Below are positions 54,922 through 63,867 of a stretch of DNA of 64,000 nucleotides, one piece after another. The stretch's first letter is position 1, and every line of letters starts with the position of its first letter. The position numbers were made by a program, and so were the translations under genes. The notes under the pieces were generated by a model. The model saw only the letters and a program-made list of their open reading frames with translations, was not told the origin of the DNA and made no database searches. This stretch comes from Pelagibacterium nitratireducens. GTDB taxonomy: Bacteria; Pseudomonadota; Alphaproteobacteria; Rhizobiales; Devosiaceae. Location of the stretch: contig NZ_CP146275.1 of the NCBI RefSeq assembly GCF_037044555.1, positions 1,840,501 to 1,904,500 of the forward strand, read 5' to 3'.

Positions 54922-56934
54922 TCAAACGTCGACATCGGTCACAAACGCCGCTTTTTCCGAAATGAATTCGAAGCGGGACTCGGGCTTGTTTCCCATCAGC
55001 CTGTCGACGGTATCGCTGGTTTGGGCGCGATCGGAAACGACGCGCACCTGAAGCAATGTCCTTGATTTGGGGTTCATGGTCGTTTCCTTCAAGTGGGCAT
55101 GGGGCATTTCGCCAAGCCCTTTGAAGCGCGTGACCTCAACTTTACCGCGTCCGGTGAACTCGTCTTCCATCAGCCTGAGCCGATGGGCATCGTCCATGGC
55201 ATAGGCGGTCTTGGCACCTTGCGACAGGCGATAGAGCGGAGGCAGAGCCAGATAGAGATGGCCGCCTTCGATCAGGGCGGGGAGTTCCTGATAAAAGAAG
55301 GTCATCAGCAATGAGGCGATGTGGGCGCCGTCCACGTCCGCGTCGGTCATGATGATGATCTTGTCGTAGCGCAGATCGTCTTCGCGATATCTGTCGCGCG
55401 TGCCGCAGCCCAAAGCCTGAATGAGATCGGCAATCTGCTGGTTGGCGGCGAGCTTGTCGCGGCTGGCGCCGGCGACGTTGAGCACCTTGCCGCGCAGGGG
55501 CAGGATGGCCTGACTGGCACGGTCGCGCGCCTGCTTGGCACTGCCGCCGGCACTGTCGCCTTCGACGATGAACAACTCGGCGCCCTGGGCTGCCGACTGG
55601 GTGCAATCGGCGAGTTTTCCGGGCAGGCGCAGTTTGCGGGTCGCCGATTTGCGGTCGATTTCCTTTTCCTTGCGGCGGCGCAGGCGGTCCTCGGCCCGCT
55701 CGATGGTCCATTCGAGCAATTTGTTGGCCTGGTTCGGCGACGCGGTCAGCCAGTGGTCGAAGGCGTCGCGAATGGCGTTGTCAACGATACGCGTGGCTTC
55801 ACCCGAAGCGAGCTTGTCCTTGGTCTGACCGACAAATTCGGGCTCACGGATAAAAACGGAAAGCATGGAGCCGCAATGGCCCAGAACGTCTTCGGACGTG
55901 ATGACCGAGGCGCGCTTGTTGCCGACCATGTCGGCATAGTTTTTCAGGCCGCGGAGCAGGGCGGTGCGCAAGCCCGCTTCATGGGTACCGCCATCCGGAG
56001 TGGGCACAGTGTTGCAATACGAGGATGTAAACGTGTCGCCAAGATACCAGGAGATCGCCCATTCGACCGATCCGTGACCGCCGGGCTTTCCTATCTTGCC
56101 GGAAAATATGTCGTCGAGAATGCGCGTTCTGCCTTCGATGCGGCGTTCGATGAAATCGCGAAGGCCACCGGGAAAATGGAATACGGCCTTGGCCGGGACC
56201 TCATCGGTGGCCAGCGTTTCGTCGCAGGACCAGCGGATTTCGACGCCACCGAAAAGGTAAGCCTTGGCGCGCGTCATGCGGAAGATGCGGTCGGGGCTGA
56301 AGCGGGCCGAATTGCCAAAGATCTGGGCATCGGGATGAAAGCGGATCGTGGTTCCGCGGCGGTTGTTGACGCGGCCCATGTTTTCCAGTTGCGAGGTCGG
56401 CTTGCCCCGCGAATAGGTCTGCCGATAGAGAGTCTGGTCGAGCGCGACTTCGACGATGAGATCGTCGGTCAGCGCGTTGACGACCGATACGCCGACGCCA
56501 TGCAACCCGCCGGAGGTTTCATAGGCCTTGGAATCGAATTTGCCGCCCGCGTGAAGCGTGGTCATGATGACTTCAAGCGCTGAAAGGTGCGGGCGCTTGG
56601 GGTGAGCGTCGACAGGGATGCCGCGGCCATTGTCGGTCACGCTGACATAGCCATCCTCGCCCAGGTGAACCTCGATACGGTTGGCGTGACCACCGATCGC
56701 CTCGTCCATCGAGTTGTCGATCACTTCGGCGAACAGATGGTGGAGCGCGTTGGCGTCGGTTCCGCCCACATACATGCCAGGCCGGCGGCGCACCGGCTCG
56801 AGACCTTCGAGCACCTCGATATCGGCGGCCGTGTAGGAGCCAGACGGCGCCGGGTCGCGCGCTGCAGCGGGGCGCTTGGGCTCGGCGGCGGGTTGGGGGG
56901 GCGTGACGCCAAAAAGATCGTTGTCGTCGGTCAT
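54922..56934 (-). CDS. parE: DNA topoisomerase IV subunit B
   Basis: This 670-residue ATPase subunit decatenates daughter chromosomes together with ParC (not in the window). GHKL motifs are EVIDNSMDEA, DNGRGIPVD and GGLHGVGVSVVNALT. The TOPRIM domain has VEGDSAGGS and DADVDGAHI. An N-terminal proline/alanine-rich tail (about 10-33) precedes the GHKL domain. ATG 56934 is preferred because GAGG is 6 bases upstream; ATG 56943 is possible. It lies upstream of the helicase gene on the same strand with a 243-base gap. Confidence 0.96.
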   Translation of the reverse strand: MTDDNDLFGVTPPQPAAEPKRPAAARDPAPSGSYTAADIEVLEGLEPVRRRPGMYVGGTDANALHHLFAEVIDNSMDEAIGGHANRIEVHLGEDGYVSVTDNGRGIPVDAHPKRPHLSALEVIMTTLHAGGKFDSKAYETSGGLHGVGVSVVNALTDDLIVEVALDQTLYRQTYSRGKPTSQLENMGRVNNRRGTTIRFHPDAQIFGNSARFSPDRIFRMTRAKAYLFGGVEIRWSCDETLATDEVPAKAVFHFPGGLRDFIERRIEGRTRILDDIFSGKIGKPGGHGSVEWAISWYLGDTFTSSYCNTVPTPDGGTHEAGLRTALLRGLKNYADMVGNKRASVITSEDVLGHCGSMLSVFIREPEFVGQTKDKLASGEATRIVDNAIRDAFDHWLTASPNQANKLLEWTIERAEDRLRRRKEKEIDRKSATRKLRLPGKLADCTQSAAQGAELFIVEGDSAGGSAKQARDRASQAILPLRGKVLNVAGASRDKLAANQQIADLIQALGCGTRDRYREDDLRYDKIIIMTDADVDGAHIASLLMTFFYQELPALIEGGHLYLALPPLYRLSQGAKTAYAMDDAHRLRLMEDEFTGRGKVEVTRFKGLGEMPHAHLKETTMNPKSRTLLQVRVVSDRAQTSDTVDRLMGNKPESRFEFISEKAAFVTDVDV

Positions 56935-56943
56935 GGGCCTCAA

Positions 56944-57448
56944 AAAAATCTTGCCGGACGAATCAGATGATAATCCGGTCTATCATATGGCGGCTTGTAT
57001 GAGCGGAAACACCACAGTTTCCAAGGTGTTTCAACAGGATTGCGCTTGCACCGCCGCAACGTCTGCCAAGTGCCGGATTCTCATCCTGGGACACTTGTGG
57101 GGCGTAAAATCATGGCCCGGTTTACGTTCGGTTTGCGTCTCATCAGCACTTTTTTAAGCCCATTGCGGTAAAAAATCTCCATACGGTTCATGTGTTTGGA
57201 GTTGCCGTATGCGTGCACGAATTGCCCGCGGCGCTGCGTATCAGGCGTCTGGGTCAGGGCACGAAGTGTTCTGGTGGCTGCAGGCCGGATTGAAGAGTTC
57301 TGCGTACCGGCTTGCCCACCTTTCACTTCCCAGAGCCGTCCTGTTGCCGGGACTGGTGGCGGTGTTTTTTCTGGCCTGACGCGCGCGGCGCGGTTGCGTG
57401 AGTCTCGCGCGACAGCTAACTAGTGCGGACTGATCCCAGGAGTCCGCA
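56944..57448. other. Intergenic region between parE and the sulfotransferase-like gene
   Basis: This 505-base divergent gap holds the parE promoter region on one side and, on the other, one small open frame with a good ribosome-binding site (57209-57379, separate entry). Other frames look random. No tRNA or riboswitch structure was recognised. Confidence 0.5.
57209..57379 (+). CDS. Possible 56-residue small membrane protein
   Basis: A short frame starts at ATG 57209 with GGAG 7 bases before it, an ideal ribosome-binding site. The product is basic at the N-terminus (MRARIARG) and hydrophobic at the C-terminus (RAVLLPGLVAVFFLA), compatible with a small membrane-associated protein. It ends 69 bases before the sulfotransferase-like gene. 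There is no family evidence; coding potential is uncertain. Confidence 0.3.
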   Translation: MRARIARGAAYQASGSGHEVFWWLQAGLKSSAYRLAHLSLPRAVLLPGLVAVFFLA

Positions 57449-58342
57449 GTGTCCGACCAGCAGGCCAAGCCCATCCGTCCGCTCTATTTTGTCGCTTCGT
57501 ACCCGCGTTCGGGCGGCAATTGGGTGCGCTCGGCGATTTTCCTGATGATCGCGCTGGGTCAGCCCAATCCGCCAAAGCGGATCGATATGCGCAATATCGA
57601 CAACATCATACCGCTCGATTCCCATGGCCGCTTCTACAAGGAAGTCACCGGCAAGGAGGCCAGCAGCCTTGCCGAGGAGGAAGTGGCGGCGGCGCGACCG
57701 CAGGTGCACGAGCTGCTTTCACGCGACACGCGCGGTCTGCCGGTTGTGCGCACGCACGCTGTGCGCGGCACGTTTTTCGGGCATCCGACCTTCAACACCA
57801 AGGTTTCGATCGGCGGGACCTACATCGTGCGCTCGCCGCTCGACGTCGCCGCCGCTCTGGTTGAGGTGAGCGGGATGCAGCCCATGCGGGTGATCGAGGC
57901 GATGATGACCGTGGACCGCCGGGTGCGGGGCGGGGCGACTCGCGTTTCCGAGCCGCAGGGCTCCTGGAGCCAGAATGTGGCGAGTTGGATCGGCAAACGA
58001 CAGCCCGAGGTTCATGCCATCCGATTTGAAAATCTGCGCTCGAACCCGATCAAGGAACTCAAGGCGCTGGCCGCGCACATGAAGATTCCGGTGACCGACA
58101 AGAGCCTCGAAACTGCCGCCGGCCTGCTTGCTGAAACACATAAGGCGAGCGGCAAGAACGGGGTACCGCGTGACTATCGCGAAACGCTCAAGCCTATCCA
58201 CGCCCGTGCGATCATCGAGGCGCATGGGGTGCAGATGGACGCCCAGGGATATCTGACCGACAGCGTGTTGCAATATGCCGACATCGACCGCAAGGCGGCG
58301 ATGATGCTGGCGGAAAAATACGCCCCGCGCACGGCGAACTGA
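57449..58342 (+). CDS. Sulfotransferase-domain protein
   Basis: This is a 297-residue protein. The N-terminal PAPS 5'-phosphosulfate loop is YPRSGGNWVRS and the 3'-phosphate site is YIVRSPLDVA (Arg, Ser). GSWSQNVASW and RFENLRSNP fit the sulfotransferase fold. It would move a sulfo group from PAPS to a small molecule, lipid or sugar; the acceptor is unknown. It starts with GTG 57449, preceded by AGGAG. It stands alone, without sulfate-activation genes nearby. Confidence 0.85.
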   Translation: MSDQQAKPIRPLYFVASYPRSGGNWVRSAIFLMIALGQPNPPKRIDMRNIDNIIPLDSHGRFYKEVTGKEASSLAEEEVAAARPQVHELLSRDTRGLPVVRTHAVRGTFFGHPTFNTKVSIGGTYIVRSPLDVAAALVEVSGMQPMRVIEAMMTVDRRVRGGATRVSEPQGSWSQNVASWIGKRQPEVHAIRFENLRSNPIKELKALAAHMKIPVTDKSLETAAGLLAETHKASGKNGVPRDYRETLKPIHARAIIEAHGVQMDAQGYLTDSVLQYADIDRKAAMMLAEKYAPRTAN

Positions 58343-58500
58343 GCCTTGCGCAAGCCCTTTGGGGTGGTGCATAGTTTCACTGTCGTCGCGTGTCCGAACC
58401 GCAAAATCGTTTTCACTTTTGCTGGACACGCTCTGGGAAATGAAAGGAGGGCTGCGTGATCGATATCTGGCGTCACCATCGTCAGCGTGGCCCTGTTTGC

Positions 58501-58524
58501 GCCCTGCAGCACATGTTGCAGGGC
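58501..58524 (+). other. Hairpin downstream of the sulfotransferase-like gene
   Basis: A perfect 8-base stem, GCCCTGCA / TGCAGGGC, with an 8-base loop. Without a T-run it is not a classical terminator. It may end the sulfotransferase transcript or be the first structure of the ABC-F leader. Confidence 0.5.
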
Positions 58525-58578
58525 TGACCGTCACCGGACATTTCGCATTCGAATTCCGTACGGGTCTGCCCTGATCGC

Positions 58579-58600
58579 GACCGCATGATGCCATGCGGTC
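58579..58600 (+). other. Hairpin in the ABC-F leader
   Basis: A perfect 9-base stem, GACCGCATG / CATGCGGTC, with loop ATGC lies 47 bases before the ABC-F ATG. A site like this could act in attenuation or affect initiation. Confidence 0.5.
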
Positions 58601-58646
58601 TGGCAGAACTGGGTGGCTTTGGCCATCGCGGATATTCGAGACTGAG

Positions 58647-60155
58647 ATGACGACGATTGCCCTTAAATCAGCCGGTTATACGGCGAAAACCAATCTTTTC
58701 AACGATTTGACGCTCACGATTGGATCCGGTGACCGGGTCGGAATCGTGGCCGGCAACGGCGCTGGCAAGACCACGCTGCTCAAATGCCTTGTCGGCGAGA
58801 ATGAACTTACCCGTGGTGGCATCACGCTCTCGCGCGGTGCGCGGGTCGGGATGGTGCCGCAGGTCGTGCCCGAAAAGCTGTTTGATTTGAGCCTGTTCGA
58901 TGCTGTTGCCACGGGGCTCGATGCGGAGACGCTGGAGAGTGAAAGCTGGCGGGTCGATGTGGTGCTCGATACGCTTTCCACACCCGAGGGCATCCGTAAT
59001 TTGGAGGTGCGGGCGCTGAGCGGGGGCTGGCAGCGGCTGATGTTGCTGATGCGGGCCTGGGTGTCCGATCCCGATATTCTGGTGCTCGACGAGCCGACCA
59101 ACCATCTCGATCTTGAGAAAATTGCTCTTCTGGAACAGTGGCTTATGGGAATCGGTGATGTGCCGGTCATCATGGCGAGCCACGATCGGAGTTTTCTCGA
59201 CGCGGTAACCAACCGCACGCTGTTTTTGCGGCCCGAGGTCTCGAGGTATTTTCCCTTGCCCTATAGCCGGGCACGCGAGGCTCTCGCTCAGGAGGACGCG
59301 AGCGAGGCGACCAAGCGCGAGCGCGACCTGAAAGAAGCGAGCCAGTTACGCCAGCAATCGGCGAAGCTGAAAAACATCGGCATCAATTCGGGCAGCGACC
59401 TCCTGCAGAAAAAGCAAAAGCAGCTTCGCGAGCGGGCCGATAAAATCGAGGCGCGGGCCAAGGTCCTGCACAAGGAGCGCAGCGGGGATATCCGGCTGTC
59501 CAATCGTGGAACGCATGCCAAAGTGCTTGTGTCCATCGAAGAACTGACTGTGGCGGCGCCCGATGGACGCAAGCTGTTCTCGATCCCGAAACTGCATATC
59601 TTTCAAGGCGATAGAATCGTCCTTCTGGGACGTAACGGAACGGGAAAAACCAGTCTCGTCAGGCTGTTGCGGCGCGTCCTTATGGGTGGAGAGAGCATCG
59701 ATGGGATCAAGGCGACGCCAAGCCTTGTGGTCGGATACATGGATCAGGCGCTCGATTTCGTTCCGGAAAAACTCAGCCCGTTCGATTTCATATCGGCGCT
59801 CGGGCAGGGCGATCAGCGGACGCGGAGCCTGCTTGCGGCGGCCGGAATTGACCCTGACGCTCATCGGACCTCCGGTGCGCGTCTGTCTCACGGCCAAAGG
59901 GCAAGGCTCGGGTTGCTGGCGCTGCGCCTGATGGAGCCCAATTTCTACCTGCTGGACGAACCGACCAACCACATCGATATCGCCGGACAGGAAGCGCTGG
60001 CTGCCGAGATCATCGAGCACGACGCCAGTTGCGTGCTGGTGTCGCACGACCGCGCCTTTGTGCGGGACGTTTCCAATCGGTTTGTGGTGGTCGAAAGGGG
60101 AAGGCTCATCGAGGCAGATGACCCCGAAGGGTTCTTTGCCGCGATGGGGGCTTGA
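58647..60155 (+). CDS. ABC-F family ATPase
   Basis: This 502-residue cytoplasmic protein has two ABC domains and no membrane segment. NBD1: GNGAGKTT, LSGGWQ signature and LDEPTNHLDL. NBD2: GRNGTGKTS, LSHGQR signature and LDEPTNHIDI. The linker between them (about 215-290) is long, charged and helical. ABC-F proteins bind the ribosome E site and rescue stalls or protect against antibiotics; which subtype this is cannot be told. ATG 58647 is chosen; the frame is open 18 codons upstream but without family character. It ends at a hairpin shared with the carboxylesterase. Confidence 0.9.
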   Translation: MTTIALKSAGYTAKTNLFNDLTLTIGSGDRVGIVAGNGAGKTTLLKCLVGENELTRGGITLSRGARVGMVPQVVPEKLFDLSLFDAVATGLDAETLESESWRVDVVLDTLSTPEGIRNLEVRALSGGWQRLMLLMRAWVSDPDILVLDEPTNHLDLEKIALLEQWLMGIGDVPVIMASHDRSFLDAVTNRTLFLRPEVSRYFPLPYSRAREALAQEDASEATKRERDLKEASQLRQQSAKLKNIGINSGSDLLQKKQKQLRERADKIEARAKVLHKERSGDIRLSNRGTHAKVLVSIEELTVAAPDGRKLFSIPKLHIFQGDRIVLLGRNGTGKTSLVRLLRRVLMGGESIDGIKATPSLVVGYMDQALDFVPEKLSPFDFISALGQGDQRTRSLLAAAGIDPDAHRTSGARLSHGQRARLGLLALRLMEPNFYLLDEPTNHIDIAGQEALAAEIIEHDASCVLVSHDRAFVRDVSNRFVVVERGRLIEADDPEGFFAAMGA

Positions 60156-60161
60156 AACAAT

Positions 60162-60187
60162 CGGCCCCGCACGAAAATGCGGGGCCG
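60162..60187. terminator. Terminator between ABC-F and carboxylesterase genes
   Basis: A 10-base GC-rich stem, CGGCCCCGCA / TGCGGGGCCG, with loop CGAAAA separates two convergent genes. On the carboxylesterase strand it is followed by ATTGTTT, a moderate T-run; on the other strand there is none. Confidence 0.8.
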
Positions 60188-60194
60188 GACCAGG

Positions 60195-61787
60195 CTACTG
60201 GCTTATGCGCTGCTCGTGGACGATCTGCATGGCTTGGTGGTTGGGCCATTCGATTGTGTCGACGGTATCGATATCGAATTCGACAAGGCGCTCGTTATCG
60301 GGAGCATAGACGGGCCAATCGAGGCCATCCACGTTGGGATCGCCGGACTGGGCGAAGGCGACGAGGGCGCCAGCCGAGCGGTCACGCAATTGCAGATCGG
60401 CATCGGTCCATGTCCGAGTTTGCCGGAACATGTTGAGGCTATCGAGTGTGTCGAGGAAATAAGGCACCTCGACGGTGTGATAAGCGCCGACCGTTGCTGG
60501 GTCGTGATCCGCGAAGGTCACCCCTTCGGCATAGGGCTGTGTGCGGCTGAAGATATAGGCATAGACCGGGCTGTCGCCGTGCGTGGTCTGGGCGATGGCC
60601 CAATCGCGAACGGCGCTCGCCATGGATGTGTCGCGTGAGATATCGACCGCGGTACGGCGGAAATCCCCGGCCTCCAGATCGTAGAAGGCCAGGATTTCCT
60701 CGGCGTCATCGCCGAACATGTCTTGGGCTCTGGTGCGCAGCTCGTCGGCGTCTTGAGCACCTGCAAGTCCGTTGAAGGTTTCATCCTTGGTGTAGCCGAT
60801 GACCAGGGGCACGTCGGTGAAATTGCCGTTCTGGAAAGCCGTCCATGCCGGCTCGGGCAGAACGTGGCCATCGATGGCGATGCCGAAGCGGACGCCATCG
60901 AGGTCGAGAAATTTGTCGGCGGAAACAGCGCGCATCTCGTTTATGTCAGTGGCCTCAAGTTGTTCCTGGGCTCGAACGCCGGCCGCTTCGACCTGCTCAT
61001 AGGGAGACGAAAAGCTGTTGACGATGCTGCCGGACATGCCGAAGATCTTGTGGAACAGGCCATTGGCCAGTGGGCTGACCTGAAGGGCACTCAGCGACAT
61101 GGAACCGGCGGACTGGCCGACGATGGTGACGTTGCCGGCATCGCCGCCAAAGGCTTCGATGTTGTCCTGAATCCATTGCAGACCGAAAGCCTGATCCATC
61201 AGGCCGTAATTGCCGGACGTTCCGGTTTCGCTTTCAGCGGCGAGCTCGGGGTGGGCCATAAAGCCCATGGCGCCAAGGCGGTAGGACAGGGCGACATAGA
61301 CGACGCCGCGCTGGGCGAGCTGTTCGCCGGAATAATTGGCCATGTTGGTTGAACCGACGGTGAAGCCACCACCGTAAATCCAGACGACGACCGGCAGGTC
61401 GTCGCCCGGCTCGGCGTCTTCGGGCGCCCATATGTTGAGATAAAGACAGTCTTCGGAAAGGGATTCTTCGCCGAAATAGTGGTTGATGTCGCTGTTGCGC
61501 AAGGTCTGCATGCATTCGGGGGCGAAGCGGTCGGCATTATAGACGCCCTCCCATTCCGCATGCGGCTGCGGCGGCTGCCAGCGCAGTTCGCGCAGGGGCG
61601 GTGCTGCAAAGGGCACGCCGAAATAGGCTTTAACACCTGAATCCAGCATCTTGCCTGCTATCTGACCAGAACCGGTTTCCACCGGGTCGCCCGGGATCGG
61701 GGTCTTGACGATCTGGGCCTGGGCACCGGTGGCCAACACGATTGTCGCCGCCAGCGCGGTCGCAGCGATCTTACTCAACCGAAACAT
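60195..61787 (-). CDS. Secreted type-B carboxylesterase
   Basis: This 530-residue esterase hydrolyses carboxylic esters. The signal peptide (1-25, cut near AQA) directs it to the periplasm. Family signs are VPFAAPPLRELRWQPP, SEDCLYLNIWAP, the oxyanion GGGF, the nucleophile GQSAGS, an acid in TKDETFNG and the His in AYHTVEVPYF. The chosen start ATG 61787 has AGGAGG 8 bases upstream; a longer frame to 61841 adds residues with no signal-peptide character. A dyad operator (61806-61827) lies 19 bases upstream of the start codon, suggesting control by a TetR-type repressor, which is not encoded here. Confidence 0.92.
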   Translation of the reverse strand: MFRLSKIAATALAATIVLATGAQAQIVKTPIPGDPVETGSGQIAGKMLDSGVKAYFGVPFAAPPLRELRWQPPQPHAEWEGVYNADRFAPECMQTLRNSDINHYFGEESLSEDCLYLNIWAPEDAEPGDDLPVVVWIYGGGFTVGSTNMANYSGEQLAQRGVVYVALSYRLGAMGFMAHPELAAESETGTSGNYGLMDQAFGLQWIQDNIEAFGGDAGNVTIVGQSAGSMSLSALQVSPLANGLFHKIFGMSGSIVNSFSSPYEQVEAAGVRAQEQLEATDINEMRAVSADKFLDLDGVRFGIAIDGHVLPEPAWTAFQNGNFTDVPLVIGYTKDETFNGLAGAQDADELRTRAQDMFGDDAEEILAFYDLEAGDFRRTAVDISRDTSMASAVRDWAIAQTTHGDSPVYAYIFSRTQPYAEGVTFADHDPATVGAYHTVEVPYFLDTLDSLNMFRQTRTWTDADLQLRDRSAGALVAFAQSGDPNVDGLDWPVYAPDNERLVEFDIDTVDTIEWPNHQAMQIVHEQRISQ

Positions 61788-61805
61788 GGATATCCTCCTC
61801 ATCAT

Positions 61806-61827
61806 ATGTACGAAATGGTACGTACAT
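61806..61827. promoter_or_regulatory. Dyad operator before the carboxylesterase gene
   Basis: Arms ATGTACG (61806-61812) and CGTACAT (61821-61827) are perfect complements with an 8-base spacer. This is a typical size for TetR-family operators. It lies between promoter and start codon of the carboxylesterase. Confidence 0.55.
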
Positions 61828-62058
61828 TCGAAAGTTAGCACGAGAAGCGGCGGAGTCCATCCGGGTAAAGAAGAAATATCATATGAAAAGTCTTATGGCC
61901 TATATTTTTCGGCCATCCATCGCGGTTGGCATGACGATTTCGGCAAACAAGGAAGCGAACCGTTTTCCATCGTGGGCCGTGCCGGTCGCAGATCGTGCCG
62001 CGTCCGATGCAGACCGAGGCGGGCTGCATCGGACTTGGTGGAGCGGCCGGGTCTTGAT

Positions 62059-62805
62059 CTAGCCTTCCAGCGCAATTGCGTCGGCGCCTGCCGGAATGCG
62101 CATCGGGGCCGAGGAGTCATTTGCCGCGTACCAGATGGCCTCAGCAACATCTGAAGACAATGTTCTGGGATCGGTCGAGGTCCGCATGGCCCCGATTATG
62201 CCGTTGGCGAAATCGGCATAGGCCTCCGGGAACCCACCGTTTTCCTGCAGTCGCGAAAGGGCGGTGCTGCCAAAGCTGGTGCCGGGTGCGGAGCCGGGCA
62301 GCACGATCTTGACCCCAATTCCAAAGGGAGCCAGTTCCAGCGCCAGAGACTCCGTGAAGGCGTTAACGGCGGCCTTGCTGGCAGTATAGGCCGAGAGCAG
62401 CGGCAGCGGCTTCATCGTGACGCTGGAGGTCACGTTGATGATCAGTCCAGCTTTTCTTTCCCGAAACTGGGGCAAGACGGCGTCGATCATGCGCATTGTC
62501 CCAAACGTATTCGTTTCGAACAGGGACCGGGTAACATCGATCGGCGTGCCTTCAAGGGCATTGAGCCAGCCGATCCCCGCATTGTTGACAAGCACGTCGA
62601 TTGGCCCCGCCGCTTCGACGGCAGCGCGAACGCTCTCGTCACTGGTGACGTCGAGTGGCAGCACCACCAGTTGGTCCGACTCGGGGAGAAGGTTGCTCTG
62701 AGGCGAGCGCATGGTCGCTATAACCTTCCAGCCACGGTCGAGAAAATATCTGGCGGTGTCCAGACCGAAGCCGGACGAGGAGCCGGTAATGAGCACGGTT
62801 TTCAT
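62059..62805 (-). CDS. Short-chain dehydrogenase/reductase
   Basis: This is a 248-residue NAD(P)-dependent oxidoreductase. The Rossmann motif is TGSSSGFG, the NNAG motif is present (VNNAGIGWL), and the catalytic Ser and Tyr-x-x-x-Lys are in NVTSSV and YTASK. The substrate is unknown. ATG 62805 (MKTVLITGSSS) is chosen; the frame is open 43 codons further but without family text. An AraC-type regulator gene lies divergently 85 bases away, a common pairing for inducible genes. Confidence 0.93.
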   Translation of the reverse strand: MKTVLITGSSSGFGLDTARYFLDRGWKVIATMRSPQSNLLPESDQLVVLPLDVTSDESVRAAVEAAGPIDVLVNNAGIGWLNALEGTPIDVTRSLFETNTFGTMRMIDAVLPQFRERKAGLIINVTSSVTMKPLPLLSAYTASKAAVNAFTESLALELAPFGIGVKIVLPGSAPGTSFGSTALSRLQENGGFPEAYADFANGIIGAMRTSTDPRTLSSDVAEAIWYAANDSSAPMRIPAGADAIALEG

Positions 62806-62841
62806 GGGAGATCCTTTCACGGTGTTTTCGTGCCACTTATG

Positions 62842-62870
62842 TGGACCGCGAGTTTGGGACGTACTATAAT
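62842..62870 (+). promoter_or_regulatory. Promoter of the AraC-type gene, with overlapping dyad
   Basis: TGGACC (62842-62847), 17 bases and a perfect TATAAT (62865-62870) precede the AraC gene. A small dyad, CCAC-TTAT-GTGG (62833-62844), overlaps the -35 and lies in the divergent space, so it may be an operator for the SDR and for autoregulation. Confidence 0.45.
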
Positions 62871-62890
62871 GGCGGATCCTAAATGCATTA

Positions 62891-63826
62891 GTGAGCGTCC
62901 GATTGATCGATCCCCTTGCCGAAATCGTCAGCATGCTTCAACCGAGCTTGCCCTTCTCCAAGGCAGCGAGTGGATCGGGCAATTGGCGTGTGGACGGGGC
63001 GGGCGACGGAGGACCGTTCTTTGCAGTCATACTGGAAGGATCGGCACGGCTGGCGATCAATGGGCAGCCGGACGCCGAACTTGAGGAGAATGACTTTGTG
63101 CTCATTCCAGCTGCTTATCGGTTCACCATGTCGAGCAGTGTCGAGAGCCCCGATGACGGCGACGACCCGCTTCGGGTTACCAAGCTCGGGGACGAAACGC
63201 GTCATGGCGATCCGGTCGGCGTGCCCAATATGCGGGTTTTGATCGGGCGGCTGGACTTCGGGTCTCCCGATACATCCCTGGTTTTCGCGCTCCTGCCGAG
63301 CATGCTGCATGTGCGGGGGCAGGCGCGCTTGACCGCCCTTGTGCAAATGATCCGCGAGGAAGCCCAAGCTGACAGGCCCGCAAAGGAAATCGTGCTCGAA
63401 AGGCAATTGCAGCTGCTGTTGATCGAGGCGTTACGATCAGATGCGGCCGGGCTGGAAACGCCGGGTCTGCTGCGGGGCCTTGCCGATCCGCATCTCGGTC
63501 CGGCAATTCGGCAGATGCACGAGAACCCGGCCAAGGCGTGGACGATCGAGGAGTTGGCATCGGCAGCCATTCTGTCACGATCGGTATTTTTCGACCGATT
63601 CCAAAAGCAGACGGGCATGGCGCCCATGGAATATTTGCTGTCCTGGCGGATGGCCCTGGCCAAGGACATGCTCCGCCGCAAGGACGGAGGAATGAAAGAG
63701 ATCGCCAGACGCGTTGGCTATGGCTCAGCCAGCGCCTTCAGCGTTGCCTTTTCCCGCTTTGTCGGTGTTGCGCCGAGCAAGTATGCGGCTCCGATGCAAA
63801 CAGTCTCCGGGGCTCGTGCTCCATAG
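62891..63826 (+). CDS. AraC-family transcriptional regulator (cupin sensor)
   Basis: This is a 311-residue protein. The N-terminal half (about 30-190) is a cupin-like sensor (GGPFFAVILEGSARL and FVLIPAAYRFTM). The C-terminal half has the two AraC helix-turn-helix motifs, AWTIEELASAAILSRSVFFDRF and MKEIARRVGYGSASAFSVAF, with the KxxG-PxxY segment GVAPSKY. It starts with GTG 62891 and is divergent from the SDR gene, its most likely target. The effector is unknown. Confidence 0.92.
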   Translation: MSVRLIDPLAEIVSMLQPSLPFSKAASGSGNWRVDGAGDGGPFFAVILEGSARLAINGQPDAELEENDFVLIPAAYRFTMSSSVESPDDGDDPLRVTKLGDETRHGDPVGVPNMRVLIGRLDFGSPDTSLVFALLPSMLHVRGQARLTALVQMIREEAQADRPAKEIVLERQLQLLLIEALRSDAAGLETPGLLRGLADPHLGPAIRQMHENPAKAWTIEELASAAILSRSVFFDRFQKQTGMAPMEYLLSWRMALAKDMLRRKDGGMKEIARRVGYGSASAFSVAFSRFVGVAPSKYAAPMQTVSGARAP

Positions 63827-63867
63827 ACGGGCGGTTGGTATTGTCGAGGCCAGCACCGCCGGGCCCT

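Larger units (their letters stand above)
58343..58646. other. Leader region of the ABC-F gene with two hairpins
   Basis: These 304 bases contain no supported gene. They hold two strong hairpins: GCCCTGCA / TGCAGGGC (58501-58524) and a 9-base stem GACCGCATG / CATGCGGTC (58579-58600). The second lies about 45 bases before the ATG. ABC-F genes are often controlled by leader attenuation, so a regulatory leader is possible. Confidence 0.5.

Noticed and set aside
61742-62062. 106-residue plus-strand frame across the carboxylesterase promoter
   Set aside because: No similarity recognised; it runs through the operator and the esterase 5' end.
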